Positions 1 to 7,725 of a DNA stretch of 23,277 bases are shown in pieces. Position 1 is the first letter of the stretch; the number at the start of each line of letters is the position of its first letter. The notes under the pieces are model-generated. The model had not been told where the DNA came from, did no database searches, and was given only the letters and a program-made list of their open reading frames with translations. The stretch covers positions 1-23,277 of the forward strand of contig JAWWBT010000018.1 of assembly GCA_033720815.1 (NCBI GenBank), written 5' to 3'. The position numbers were made by a program, and so were the translations under genes. The stretch is from JAWWBS01 sp033720815 (GTDB lineage: Bacteria; Pseudomonadota; Gammaproteobacteria; Natronospirales; JAJUFS01).

Positions 1-1
1 C

Positions 2-1573
2 CGCCTGCTCGATGGTGACGACGAACTCTTCGCCCAGCTCGAAGCTGCGGTATCACCTGATGTCATCTGGGATTCGAAAGCCTTCTTTGCGGCGAAGTAC
101 CAGGAACAGCAGGACCGGCACGAGAAATTCAGTTTCACCGCCCACCAGCTCGAACCCCACGTTAAGGAAGCGCCGGGTGGGTTGCGTGACATCCAGACAA
201 TTGCCTGGGTTGCGCGCCGCCACTTCGGCACTGATTCCTTGCGCGACCTGGTGGATCGCGGCTTCCTCACCGAACGCGAATTCGAAAAGCTGCTCGACGG
301 ACTTCACTTCCTGTGGCGCGTGCGCTTTGCACTGCATTGCCAGTCACGTCGCCGCGAGGAACGCCTGCTCTTCGACATGCAGCTCCGGCTCGCCGAGCAG
401 TTCGGTTACAGCGATGCCGACCATGGCCGCGCGGTCGAACAGTTCATGCAGCATTACTATCGGACGGTGACGGAAATCAGCCGGTTGAACGAAATGCTGC
501 TGGAGCTTTTCGAAGAAGACATCCTGCTGGAAATCGACGAGGAACCCGAACCGATCAATGCCCGCTTCCGGGTGCGAAACGGTTTCCTCGAAACCACGCA
601 TGATGAGGTTTTTCGCAAGGACCCTTCCGGCCTGCTGGAGCTGTTCCTGCTGCTGCAGCAGCATCCGGAAATCAAGGGTGTCAGCCCCTCGACCATCCGC
701 CTGGTTCGTCGCGACCGTGACCTGATTGACGAGGATTTCCGCAAGGACAAGCGCAACCGCAAGCTGTTCATCCGCATCCTGCGTGAACCACAAGGCGTCA
801 CGCACGAACTGCGTCGCATGAACCGCTACGGCATCCTCGGTCGCTACATCCCTGCCTTCGGCAACATCACCGGTCGCATGCAGTTCGACCTGTTTCATGC
901 CTACACGGTCGACGAACATATCCTGTTCGTCGTATCGAACCTGCGCCGCTTTGCCCTGCCCCGCTACGACAGGGAATTCCCCTTCTGTAGCCGGTTGATG
1001 CAGAAACAGAACAAGCCCGAACTGCTCTACCTCGCCGGACTCTTCCATGACATTGCCAAGGGGCGCGGCGGCGACCATTCGGAACTCGGTGCCGTTGATG
1101 CCGAGGAGTTCTGCGTCGAGCACGGGCTCAGCCGTTATGACGCGCGCCTTGTCGCCTGGCTGGTGAAACATCACCTCCTGTTGTCGGTAACCGCACAGAA
1201 GAAAGACATCAGTGACCCACAGGTCATCCTTGAATTCGCGCAGACCGTCGGCGACCAGTTGCACCTCGACTGCCTGTACCTGCTGACGGTTGCCGACGTG
1301 CGCGGCACGAACCCTGACCTGTGGAATTCGTGGAAGGCGAGGCTGTTCCGTGACCTCTACGAGGCAACGCGCAAGGCACTGCTGCGCGGTCTCGAAAACC
1401 CGATCGACAAGGAAGAGCTGATCAGCGATACCAAGGACGAAGTCATGCGGTTACTCGCGCTAGCGGGTCGGGATGTGCGGCCGCTGACAGAGTTCTGGGA
1501 AAGCCTCAACGAGGAATATTTCCTGCGACATTCCGCGGAAGAAATCTCCTGGCACGCAACCATCCTGCTGTAA
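2..1573 (+). CDS. glnD: GlnD, PII uridylyltransferase/uridylyl-removing enzyme: nucleotidyltransferase-linked and HD part, 5' truncated, ended by an in-frame stop
   Basis: GlnD modifies the PII signal proteins with UMP when glutamine is low and removes it when glutamine is high. The reading frame is open from the left edge, so the N-terminus, including the nucleotidyltransferase active site, lies outside the window. The GlnD family signature is readable (EAPGGLRDIQTIAWVARRHF, near 170-232). The HD-domain signatures follow: FHAYTVDEHILF near 892-927 and LFHDIAKG near 1042-1065, with the later KHH near 1168. The HD domain carries the uridylyl-removing activity. The frame ends at TAA (1571-1573), directly before the linker to the ACT domains. 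Coding resumes in the same frame and continues to 2188 with both ACT domains intact. If the TAA is real, this product is a GlnD lacking its glutamine-sensing region. The gene starts the lysine-branch cluster on this strand. Confidence 0.93.
   Translation, partial: RLLDGDDELFAQLEAAVSPDVIWDSKAFFAAKYQEQQDRHEKFSFTAHQLEPHVKEAPGGLRDIQTIAWVARRHFGTDSLRDLVDRGFLTEREFEKLLDGLHFLWRVRFALHCQSRRREERLLFDMQLRLAEQFGYSDADHGRAVEQFMQHYYRTVTEISRLNEMLLELFEEDILLEIDEEPEPINARFRVRNGFLETTHDEVFRKDPSGLLELFLLLQQHPEIKGVSPSTIRLVRRDRDLIDEDFRKDKRNRKLFIRILREPQGVTHELRRMNRYGILGRYIPAFGNITGRMQFDLFHAYTVDEHILFVVSNLRRFALPRYDREFPFCSRLMQKQNKPELLYLAGLFHDIAKGRGGDHSELGAVDAEEFCVEHGLSRYDARLVAWLVKHHLLLSVTAQKKDISDPQVILEFAQTVGDQLHLDCLYLLTVADVRGTNPDLWNSWKARLFRDLYEATRKALLRGLENPIDKEELISDTKDEVMRLLALAGRDVRPLTEFWESLNEEYFLRHSAEEISWHATILL
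1571..1573 (+). other. glnD: In-frame TAA stop inside glnD
   Basis: The codon sits between ATILL and DENDD, in the linker between the HD domain and the first ACT domain. Both flanks are in one frame and both read as normal GlnD. A single C-to-T change from CAA (Gln) would explain it. TAA is used as an ordinary terminator elsewhere in the window (tsaB at 18156-18158, mrcB at 21348-21350), so a reassigned genetic code is unlikely. Confidence 0.9.
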
Positions 1574-1594
1574 GACGAAAACGACGACATCATC

Positions 1595-2188
1595 GTGCGC
1601 CTGCGCCGGCATGCAGACATCAGTGGTACCGCCGTGTTCATTGCCGCCAACGACGACGGATCCCTTTTCGCGCAGGTCACCGCCGTTCTCGACCAGATGG
1701 GACTGAACATCGTGGACGCCCGCATCGTGCTTGTCGGCGAAGGCCGCAGCATGCACACCTATACCGTGCTGGAAGACAGTGGCGAACCGATTACCGACAG
1801 CGCGCGCGAGGAAGACATCCATCGTTCACTGGTTCGTGCACTCGGCAGCGGGCAGAAACCGAAGGCAGTGGCACGTCGCCTGCCACGCCAGGCGCGCATG
1901 TTCGACACGCCTTTACGAATCAATGTCTCCCAGGACGATGAAAACCAGCGCACCGTACTGGAAATCATCGCAGCCGACCGACCGGGCCTGCTCTCGGAAA
2001 TCGGACGCGTATTCACCGATAGTGGTGTGTACCTGCATAATGCGAAAATCGCGACCGTCGGTGAACGCGCCGAAGACGTATTCTTCATCACCGACTACAT
2101 GGGGCGACCGATTACCGATGATGAAAAGCTGCAGCAGGTCATCGACATGCTGCAGGAACGACTGGGCCACGTTTCAACGCAACGCTGA
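1595..2188 (+). pseudogene. glnD: GlnD C-terminal ACT-domain part, separated from the rest by an in-frame TAA
   Basis: This is the C-terminal glutamine-sensing part of GlnD, in the same frame as the upstream part and 21 nt after its TAA. Two ACT domains can be read. The first runs around 1615-1740 (GTAVFIAANDDGSLFAQV, then LNIVDARI). The second runs around 1954-2090 (VLEIIAADRPGLLSEIGRVF, then LHNAKIATVGERAEDVFF). The sequence looks fully conserved, with no further stops or frameshifts, so the damage is either recent or an error in the sequence. The only nearby in-frame start is GTG at 1595, and no convincing Shine-Dalgarno sequence precedes it, so independent translation is doubtful. In the family, loss of the ACT domains uncouples the transferase and removal activities from glutamine. 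Confidence 0.8.
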
Positions 2189-2241
2189 AGCAATCGGGCC
2201 ATACCATCACGACACTCACCGACAGAAGTGAAGTCAGGACA

Positions 2242-3459
2242 ATGAATCCCAACCTGAAGAAACTGAAACCTTATCCCTTCGAGCGACTCGCCCAGCTGAA
2301 GGCGGGCTGCAACCCACCCGCCGATCTCGACCACATCGCACTGTCAATCGGCGAACCGCAGCACGAGCCGCCGGCCTTCGTCATCGACGCATTGCACGCC
2401 AACAGCGCCGGCCTGGCGGCATACCCGCAGGCGCGTGGCCTGCCCGAGTTGCGCGAGGCCATCGCAAACTGGTTGACCCGGCGCTTCAAGCTGGAAGAAG
2501 ACCAGGTCAGCGCCGACGCGCATGTCGTGCCGGTCAGCGGCACCCGCGAAGGGCTGTTTTCCTTCGTGCAGGCCGTGGTCGACAGCGAAACTCCGCTACG
2601 GGAAGGTGCCGAACCACCATTGGTGCTGATGCCAAACCCGTTCTACCAGATCTACGAAGGCGCGGCGTATCTTGCCGGTGCCGAGCCGGTGTACCTGAAC
2701 ACCACCGCAGAATCCGGGTTCCTGCCGGATATCGACAGCGTTGATGTGGAAACCTGGAAACGCTGCCGCGTGCTGTTCATCTGCTCACCAGGCAACCCGA
2801 CTGGCGCGACGATGGATGAAGCCTATTTCCGTCGGCTGATTGAACTGTCCGACGAACATGATTTCATCATTGCGTCGGATGAGTGCTACTCGGAACTCTA
2901 TTACGACGAAAACCGGCCGCCCGAAGGCCTGCTTGGAGTGTGCGCGAAGATGGGTCGCAGCAATTTCCGCAACTGCGTCGTCTTTCATAGCCTTTCGAAG
3001 CGTTCGAACGTGCCGGGCATGCGTTCGGGCTTCGTCGCGGGTGATGCCGACATCATGGCGGGCTACCTGCTGTACCGCACCTACCATGGCTGCGCGATGC
3101 CCATCCCCTCGCAGTTGGCCAGCGTGGAAGCCTGGAACGAAGATTCGCATGTTGCCGCGAACCGCGACCTGTACCGGAAGAAATTCGATCTCGCGCGCGA
3201 TATCCTCGGCACGGTAACCAGCATCGAGATTCCGCCCGCGGCGTTCTACCTGTGGATGGAAACGCCGATTGACGAGGAAGAATTCGTGCGCCGCCTCTAT
3301 GATGAACAGAACCTGACCTTGCTGCCGGGAAGCTACCTTTCGCGCGACACGGCACAGGGAAACCCGGGCAAGCGACGCGTACGCATTTCGCTGGTACCGG
3401 ACCTCGAGCGCTGTGAAGAGGCCTTGCACCGAATTCGCCGCTTCATGGAAACGCTGTGA
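2242..3459 (+). CDS. dapC: Succinyldiaminopimelate transaminase DapC
   Basis: This 405-residue fold-type I PLP aminotransferase of the class I/II family is expected to make N-succinyl-LL-2,6-diaminopimelate from N-succinyl-2-amino-6-oxopimelate, using glutamate as amino donor, in the cytoplasm. Visible PLP-site residues are N185 in the SPGNPTG motif, D213 and Y216 in SDECYSELYY, the Schiff-base lysine K253 in SLSKRSN, and R381 in RRVRIS for the substrate carboxylate. The ATG is preceded by AGGAC at a normal distance. It lies 53 nt after glnD and 43 nt before dapD, inside the glnD-dap cluster, which separates it from general aspartate aminotransferases of similar sequence. Length is normal for DapC. 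Confidence 0.93.
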   Translation: MNPNLKKLKPYPFERLAQLKAGCNPPADLDHIALSIGEPQHEPPAFVIDALHANSAGLAAYPQARGLPELREAIANWLTRRFKLEEDQVSADAHVVPVSGTREGLFSFVQAVVDSETPLREGAEPPLVLMPNPFYQIYEGAAYLAGAEPVYLNTTAESGFLPDIDSVDVETWKRCRVLFICSPGNPTGATMDEAYFRRLIELSDEHDFIIASDECYSELYYDENRPPEGLLGVCAKMGRSNFRNCVVFHSLSKRSNVPGMRSGFVAGDADIMAGYLLYRTYHGCAMPIPSQLASVEAWNEDSHVAANRDLYRKKFDLARDILGTVTSIEIPPAAFYLWMETPIDEEEFVRRLYDEQNLTLLPGSYLSRDTAQGNPGKRRVRISLVPDLERCEEALHRIRRFMETL

Positions 3460-3502
3460 AGTTCATTGACAATTGATATCGCATTGAAACAGGAATGACA
3501 TC

Positions 3503-4336
3503 GTGAACGAACTGAAGACCATCATCGAACACGCCTTCGAGGAACGCGCCGACGTCACTCCGGCCAATGTCACGGATTCGCTGCTGGAAGCCATCGGCGA
3601 AGCCATCAATCTCATCGACCGCGGTGAGGCACGCGTCGCCGAGAAGATCAACGGCGAATGGGTCGTGCACGAATGGTTGAAGAAAGCCGTGCTGCTGTAT
3701 TTCCGCACGCATGAAAACGATGTCGTTGATGGCGACATCACCCGCTTCTTCGACAAGGTGCCGCTGAAGTTCGAACACTACAGCATCGATGATTTCCGTC
3801 GCGATGGAATTCGCGTCGTACCGCCCGCCATCGTGCGCAAGGGGGCGTTCATCGACAAGGATGCGGTGCTGATGCCCTCCTACGTGAATATCGGCGCGTT
3901 TGTCGGCAAGGGCACGATGATCGACACCTGGGCCACTGTCGGCTCCTGCGCGCAGATCGGCAATAACGTGCATATCTCCGGCGGTGCCGGTATCGGTGGC
4001 GTCCTTGAACCTTTACAGGCGACACCGACCATTATCGAGGACAACTGCTTCATCGGCGCGCGCTCGGAAGTCGTTGAAGGGGTGATTGTCGAGGAAGGTG
4101 CGGTGATCGGCATGGGCGTATTCCTCGGCCAGTCGACGCGCATCTACGATCGCGAGAAGGACGAGATCATCTACGGTCGAGTACCTGCCGGTTCCGTGAT
4201 CGTGCCGGGCTCCCTGCCTGCCGAAAATGGCAAGTACAGTCTCAACTGCGCGGTCATCGTCAAGAAGGTGGATGAGAAGACACGCAGCAAGGTCGGTATC
4301 AATGAGCTCCTGCGCAACGCCCAGGAAGAAGCATGA
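3503..4336 (+). CDS. dapD: 2,3,4,5-tetrahydropyridine-2,6-dicarboxylate N-succinyltransferase DapD
   Basis: DapD transfers a succinyl group from succinyl-CoA to tetrahydrodipicolinate, the committed step of the succinylase branch of lysine/DAP synthesis. The 277-residue protein is close in length to the E. coli enzyme (274) and strongly similar throughout. The N-terminal helical domain (LKTIIEHAFEERA, VAEKINGEWVVHEWLKKAVL) is followed from about residue 105 by a left-handed beta-helix of hexapeptide repeats (LMPSYVNIGAFV, GTMIDTWATVGSCAQIG, NVHISGGAGIGGVLEPLQA, FIGARSEVVEGVIVEEG). The GTG start is chosen because an AGGA lies 8 nt upstream and the nearer ATG at 3495 runs into a stop after three codons. 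The stop overlaps the next gene's ATG (ATGA), implying translational coupling. Confidence 0.97.
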   Translation: MNELKTIIEHAFEERADVTPANVTDSLLEAIGEAINLIDRGEARVAEKINGEWVVHEWLKKAVLLYFRTHENDVVDGDITRFFDKVPLKFEHYSIDDFRRDGIRVVPPAIVRKGAFIDKDAVLMPSYVNIGAFVGKGTMIDTWATVGSCAQIGNNVHISGGAGIGGVLEPLQATPTIIEDNCFIGARSEVVEGVIVEEGAVIGMGVFLGQSTRIYDREKDEIIYGRVPAGSVIVPGSLPAENGKYSLNCAVIVKKVDEKTRSKVGINELLRNAQEEA

Positions 4337-4674
4337 AGTTCTATGGCCTGAAAAACTGCGATACCTGCCGCAAGGCACGGCGCTGGCTCGATGAAAACGG
4401 CATCGCGCACGAGGTCTTCGATGTGCGCGAGGACGGTTTCATGGCCGATGACCTCCTGCGCTGGCGCGGACATCACGAATGGGATGCGCTCCTGAATCGT
4501 CGCAGCACGACCTGGCGTAACCTGCCCGATGCCGACAAGCAGGCGGCAAGCGACGATGAATACCAGGCACTGCTGCTTGAACACCCGACGCTGCTCAAGC
4601 GACCGCTGGTGGAAACCGATGAAGGTGTACTGGTCGGGTTCAAGCCGGCCGACTGGGAAAAGGCACTGAAGTGA
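4333..4674 (+). CDS. yffB: Spx/ArsC-family reductase, YffB-like
   Basis: This small (113-residue) thioredoxin-fold protein belongs to the ArsC/Spx/YffB family. It begins with MKFYGLKNCDTCRKARRWL, placing a CxxC pair (C9, C12) at the active-site end of the first helix; the KRPLV segment near residue 90 is the usual cis-proline region. It overlaps dapD by 4 nt at the 5' end and dapE by 4 nt at the 3' end (GTGA), so the three genes are translated as a unit. The same neighbour, yffB beside dapE, is found in E. coli. The substrate of YffB proteins is not established; a glutathione- or glutaredoxin-dependent thiol reductase role is the usual guess. Despite its family name, nothing in the context suggests arsenate detoxification. 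Confidence 0.9.
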   Translation: MKFYGLKNCDTCRKARRWLDENGIAHEVFDVREDGFMADDLLRWRGHHEWDALLNRRSTTWRNLPDADKQAASDDEYQALLLEHPTLLKRPLVETDEGVLVGFKPADWEKALK

Positions 4675-5798
4675 ATCCGACTCTCGAACTCACCGCCGAA
4701 CTGATCCGCCGCCGTTCCGTCACGCCGGAAGATGCCGGCTGCCAGGAACTGCTGGCGAACCGTCTCGCGGCCATGGGTTTCACGATCGAGCACATGCCGT
4801 TCGGCGACGTGCAGAATTTCTGGGCAACGCGCGGTAACGATGGCCCGCTGCTCGTCTTTGCAGGGCATACCGACGTGGTGCCAACCGGCCCCGAGGAAAA
4901 CTGGCAGTCACCACCCTTTGAGCCCACTGAACGCAATGGGCGACTTTACGGACGCGGTACTGCCGACATGAAGGGTGGACTTGCGGCAATGGTAACTGCG
5001 GTCGAAGCTTTCCTGCATGAGCATCCCGACCATCGCGGGCGAATCGGCTTTCTCATTACCAGCGACGAGGAAGGCCCGGCGCGCGATGGCACCCGCCGCG
5101 TGGTTGAAACCCTGGCGGAGCGCGGCGAGAAGATTGACTGGTGCATCGTCGGAGAACCGTCCAGCCGTGATCGCCTTGGTGATCTCATCCGCGTCGGCCG
5201 CCGCGGTTCGCTGAATGGCGTACTCACCGTAAACGGGGTGCAGGGCCACGTGGCCTACCCTGACCTCGCAAGAAACCCCATACACGCCGTCATGCCGGCG
5301 CTGGCGGAACTGGTAGCCATTGAATGGGACCACGGCCAGCCGCCTTTCCCGCCGACCAGCCTCCAGGTGTCCAATTTCGATGCGGGCACTGGCGCGGAAA
5401 ACGTCATTCCAGGCTCGGCGAGTATCCGTTTCAATTTCCGTTACTCCCCTGCGCAAACGGTAGAAAGCCTGCAACAGGGCGTCACACAGGTACTGGACCG
5501 CCATGGGGTTGATTACGACATCGAGTGGCGCGAATCGGGTCGCCCGTTCTACACCGAACCCGGCACACTGATTGAAGCCGTCGATGCGGCCGTGGAAGGC
5601 GTTCTCGGAATCATTCCCGAGCACAGTACCGGCGGCGGCACTTCGGACGGTCGCTTCATCGCACCTGCCGGTGCCGACGTTGTCGAACTCGGATTGATCA
5701 ATGCATCCATTCACCAGGTCGATGAATGGACGAATGTCGGCGACCTTCACCAGCTGTCGAACGTCTACAAGCGCATACTCCACGAGCTTCTCGCCTGA
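4671..5798 (+). CDS. dapE: Succinyl-diaminopimelate desuccinylase DapE
   Basis: DapE is a dizinc amidohydrolase of the M20 family that cleaves N-succinyl-LL-DAP to LL-DAP and succinate, feeding lysine and peptidoglycan synthesis. The length (375) equals that of E. coli DapE. Metal and catalytic residues are all present: H66 and D68 in FAGHTDVVPTG, D99 in GRGTADMKGG, the general-base pair E133/E134 in TSDEEGPA, E162 in VGEPS, and H348 in NASIHQVDEW. The start is the GTG overlapping the yffB stop (GTGA). It ends the plus-strand cluster and is followed within 30 nt by a hairpin terminator at 5822-5847. Confidence 0.97.
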   Translation: MNPTLELTAELIRRRSVTPEDAGCQELLANRLAAMGFTIEHMPFGDVQNFWATRGNDGPLLVFAGHTDVVPTGPEENWQSPPFEPTERNGRLYGRGTADMKGGLAAMVTAVEAFLHEHPDHRGRIGFLITSDEEGPARDGTRRVVETLAERGEKIDWCIVGEPSSRDRLGDLIRVGRRGSLNGVLTVNGVQGHVAYPDLARNPIHAVMPALAELVAIEWDHGQPPFPPTSLQVSNFDAGTGAENVIPGSASIRFNFRYSPAQTVESLQQGVTQVLDRHGVDYDIEWRESGRPFYTEPGTLIEAVDAAVEGVLGIIPEHSTGGGTSDGRFIAPAGADVVELGLINASIHQVDEWTNVGDLHQLSNVYKRILHELLA

Positions 5799-5821
5799 GT
5801 TGCACGTCAGCCGAAACAGAA

Positions 5822-5847
5822 AAAGCCCCGGATTGCTCCGGGGCTTT
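5822..5847. terminator. Bidirectional intrinsic terminator between dapE and dsbB
   Basis: A perfect 10-bp inverted repeat, AAAGCCCCGG and CCGGGGCTTT, is separated by the 6-nt loop ATTGCT. It lies between the convergent dapE and dsbB genes. On the minus strand the stem is followed by CTTTTTC, a good U tract. On the plus strand the U run is shorter (TTTCTGG). It can therefore serve both genes, best for the minus strand. Confidence 0.9.
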
Positions 5848-5873
5848 CTGGTTCACAACCGGACTTTGCCGAA

Positions 5874-6374
5874 TCAATTCCTGCGAAGGACCAGGGTGAA
5901 GGCGGCCCAGGCTCCCAGGGTAATGAAAGTCACCAGGGTCCACACCGGCATGGAAAAGCCCAGGAAGGTCCAGTCGACCTCCGCGCACTCACCCGATCCA
6001 GTAAACACCATGCGCAAGGCGTCGCTGAGCGGAAATACGTCGAGCATGTAATCCAGCCCCGGGCCGCAGGCCGGAACCTGGTCAGCCGGCAGGTTCTGCA
6101 GGTAGATGTGCCTAGTGGACACCGAGCCGCCACCTATCGCCGCGAGCACGGCGAGACCTCCATAAACGCGTCGCCCTGCCGGCGAGTTCGGCGCATGGAG
6201 GGTAGCGACCAGGAAGACGAGGCCAACCGCCATCACGCCGATTCGCTGGAAGATGCACAGGGGGCACGGCTCATAACCGAGAACGAACTGTGCAAAATAG
6301 GCGTATGCGAGCAAGGCAACGCAGGCGAGAAAGCCGATGAGACTGGCGTTGCGGGTCTTGAAAAGCGTGTTCAT
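5874..6374 (-). CDS. dsbB: Disulfide bond formation protein DsbB
   Basis: DsbB is an inner-membrane enzyme that reoxidises periplasmic DsbA and passes electrons to quinone. The 166-residue product has four hydrophobic segments (about 11-31, 43-60, 70-82 and 142-163) and both catalytic cysteine pairs: C37/C40 in EPCPLCIFQR in the first periplasmic loop, and C103 plus C130 in the second. The start chosen gives the usual short N-terminus (MNTLFKTRNASL) before the first helix; a longer in-frame extension to 6524 is hydrophilic and overlaps the gene before it. It is the last gene of the minus-strand run that includes phoU and the ArsC-like gene, 64 nt after the latter, and ends at the shared terminator. 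No dsbA is in view. Confidence 0.93.
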   Translation of the reverse strand: MNTLFKTRNASLIGFLACVALLAYAYFAQFVLGYEPCPLCIFQRIGVMAVGLVFLVATLHAPNSPAGRRVYGGLAVLAAIGGGSVSTRHIYLQNLPADQVPACGPGLDYMLDVFPLSDALRMVFTGSGECAEVDWTFLGFSMPVWTLVTFITLGAWAAFTLVLRRN

Positions 6375-6438
6375 GCCGGATTGGGCCCTGTCATCAATGT
6401 ATGGAATGAAGCGCCAGAGAATACCGGCTGCGAGCGAC

Positions 6439-6879
6439 TCAATCCAGAGCAATGCGGGGCGCGGCCAACAGGCGGTCAACGCGCTGCCGGATGGCGTCAC
6501 GCACATCGCGAAAATCCGAACCACCCATGCCCTTCGGATCAGGCACGTCCCAGTCCACCTGGAGCCTTGCCTTGGTCAACGGACATTCGATTGGGCCACC
6601 CAGCGTCACGAGATAATCAAACTCGATATCCGGGAGTTCGTCCAGCGCGCGCGTGAAATGCTGGCTCATGTCGTAGCCCAGCTCGCGCATGCTGTCGACG
6701 GCGGCAGGGTCGATACCCGCGGCCGGCTCCGGTGCAGCGCTGTAGGCCTCCACGCCTTCCGGGCCCCGCATGCTGGCGAAGGCCTCCGCCATCTGGCTGG
6801 CCGCCGAATTGTCCTGGCAGACGAAAAGAATCCGTAACACTGACACGATTCCGCATGAAACCTGCCGCAATTCTAACAT
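6439..6879 (-). CDS. Low-molecular-weight phosphatase/ArsC-like protein with a degenerate active site
   Basis: The fold is that of low-molecular-weight tyrosine phosphatases and thioredoxin-coupled arsenate reductases: RILFVCQDNSAASQMAEAF is the P-loop strand and helix, and WDVPDP the general-acid loop. The nucleophile C21 is present, but the P-loop reads C-Q-D-N-S-A-A-S, so the arginine of the CX5R(S/T) motif is alanine (A27, GCC). The arsenate-reductase redox pair is also broken: the expected cysteine in the TLCG segment is G94, while C99 (ECP) remains. D111/D114 are kept. A normal phosphatase or reductase activity is therefore doubtful. The ATG at 6879 has AAAGG 5 nt upstream; a GTG at 6840 would give the shorter family-like N-terminus. 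It follows phoU by 83 nt in the same direction. Function is unknown; a phosphate-responsive binding or regulatory role is only a guess. Confidence 0.8.
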   Translation of the reverse strand: MLELRQVSCGIVSVLRILFVCQDNSAASQMAEAFASMRGPEGVEAYSAAPEPAAGIDPAAVDSMRELGYDMSQHFTRALDELPDIEFDYLVTLGGPIECPLTKARLQVDWDVPDPKGMGGSDFRDVRDAIRQRVDRLLAAPRIALD

Positions 6880-6907
6880 GCCGGCCTTTCATGCCCCCGA
6901 TACGAGG

Positions 6908-6929
6908 AAACCGCCCGGATGGGCGATTT
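6908..6929 (-). terminator. Weak hairpin after phoU
   Basis: On the minus strand the transcript can form AAAUCGCCC / GGGCGGUUU around the 4-nt loop AUCC, with one U-G wobble. It lies 34 nt after the phoU stop and before the ArsC-like gene. There is no proper U tract, so it may attenuate rather than end transcription. Confidence 0.4.
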
Positions 6930-6962
6930 CGCGTGCAGCAACGACCTGTGGAGAATTTCGCC

Positions 6963-7679
6963 CTACTTGTCGCTGATCTCGTCTTCCACGGCATCGAGAT
7001 CGATATGGCGAACATCCTTCCCGTGCACCAGGTAGATGACGTACTCGCAGATATTCTTCGAGTGATCGCCGATCCGTTCCAGCGCTCGCGCGCACCACAT
7101 CGCATCCAGCACACGGCGAATGGCACGCGGGTCTTCCATCATGAAGGTGATGGACTGGCGCAGGAAACCCTCGTACTCCTTGTCGATCTTGGAATCTTCG
7201 CGCGCCACCTCGAGCGCCGCGTCGGCATCCATGCGGGCAAAGGCATCCAGGGCGTTATGCAGCATCTGGCGAACATGATTGCCGAGGTGTTCCAGCTCAC
7301 CGTAATCGTTAGAGGGACGTTCCTGCTCCGCAAGGCGTGCCGCAATGCGACCGATCTTCTCTGCCTCGTCCCCGATACGCTCAAGATCCGTGATCGTCTT
7401 GATGATCGCCATGATCAGGCGCAGGTCGGATGCGGCGGGCTGTCGGCGCGCAAGGATGCGCGTGCATTCTTCGTCGATGGTGACCTCAAGGTTGTTTACC
7501 TTGCGATCATCGCGTTCGACCTGGAGACCCTTCTCGCTGTCGCCCTCGGCCAGTGCAGCTACGGCAGCCGTGATCTGCTCCTCGACGAGTCCGCCCATGG
7601 TCATCACGCGATTGCGGATGTCCTCCAGCTCTTCGTTGAACTGTTGCGAAATGTGATGATCGAGATTCAGCTTGTCCAT
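6963..7679 (-). CDS. phoU: PhoU, phosphate signalling protein
   Basis: PhoU is a cytoplasmic, mostly helical protein that links the Pst transporter to the PhoR kinase and keeps the Pho regulon off when phosphate is plentiful. The 238-residue length is normal. It contains the two symmetric three-helix repeats with their metal-binding motifs: DLERIGDEAEKI in the first half and ALERIGDHSKNI in the second. The N-terminus (HHISQQFNEELEDIRNRVMTMGGLVE) is typical. It lies 46 nt after pstB in the same direction, the usual last gene of a pstCAB-phoU operon. Confidence 0.97.
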   Translation of the reverse strand: MDKLNLDHHISQQFNEELEDIRNRVMTMGGLVEEQITAAVAALAEGDSEKGLQVERDDRKVNNLEVTIDEECTRILARRQPAASDLRLIMAIIKTITDLERIGDEAEKIGRIAARLAEQERPSNDYGELEHLGNHVRQMLHNALDAFARMDADAALEVAREDSKIDKEYEGFLRQSITFMMEDPRAIRRVLDAMWCARALERIGDHSKNICEYVIYLVHGKDVRHIDLDAVEDEISDK

Positions 7680-7725
7680 TTTTCCAACCCCCTGGTCGGT
7701 ACCTTGATTCTAGTCGACGCGCGTA

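Noticed and set aside
344..1264. A 306-codon open frame on the minus strand inside glnD
   Set aside because: It is a mirror of the conserved GlnD HD region and shows no family motif of its own.
1571..1573. A reassigned TAA codon as explanation for the glnD stop
   Set aside because: TAA ends tsaB and mrcB in this same window, so the standard code applies.
3460..3502. TTGACA-like -35 before dapD
   Set aside because: No reasonable -10 follows at 16-18 bases; the short dapC-dapD gap and shared direction fit an operon better.
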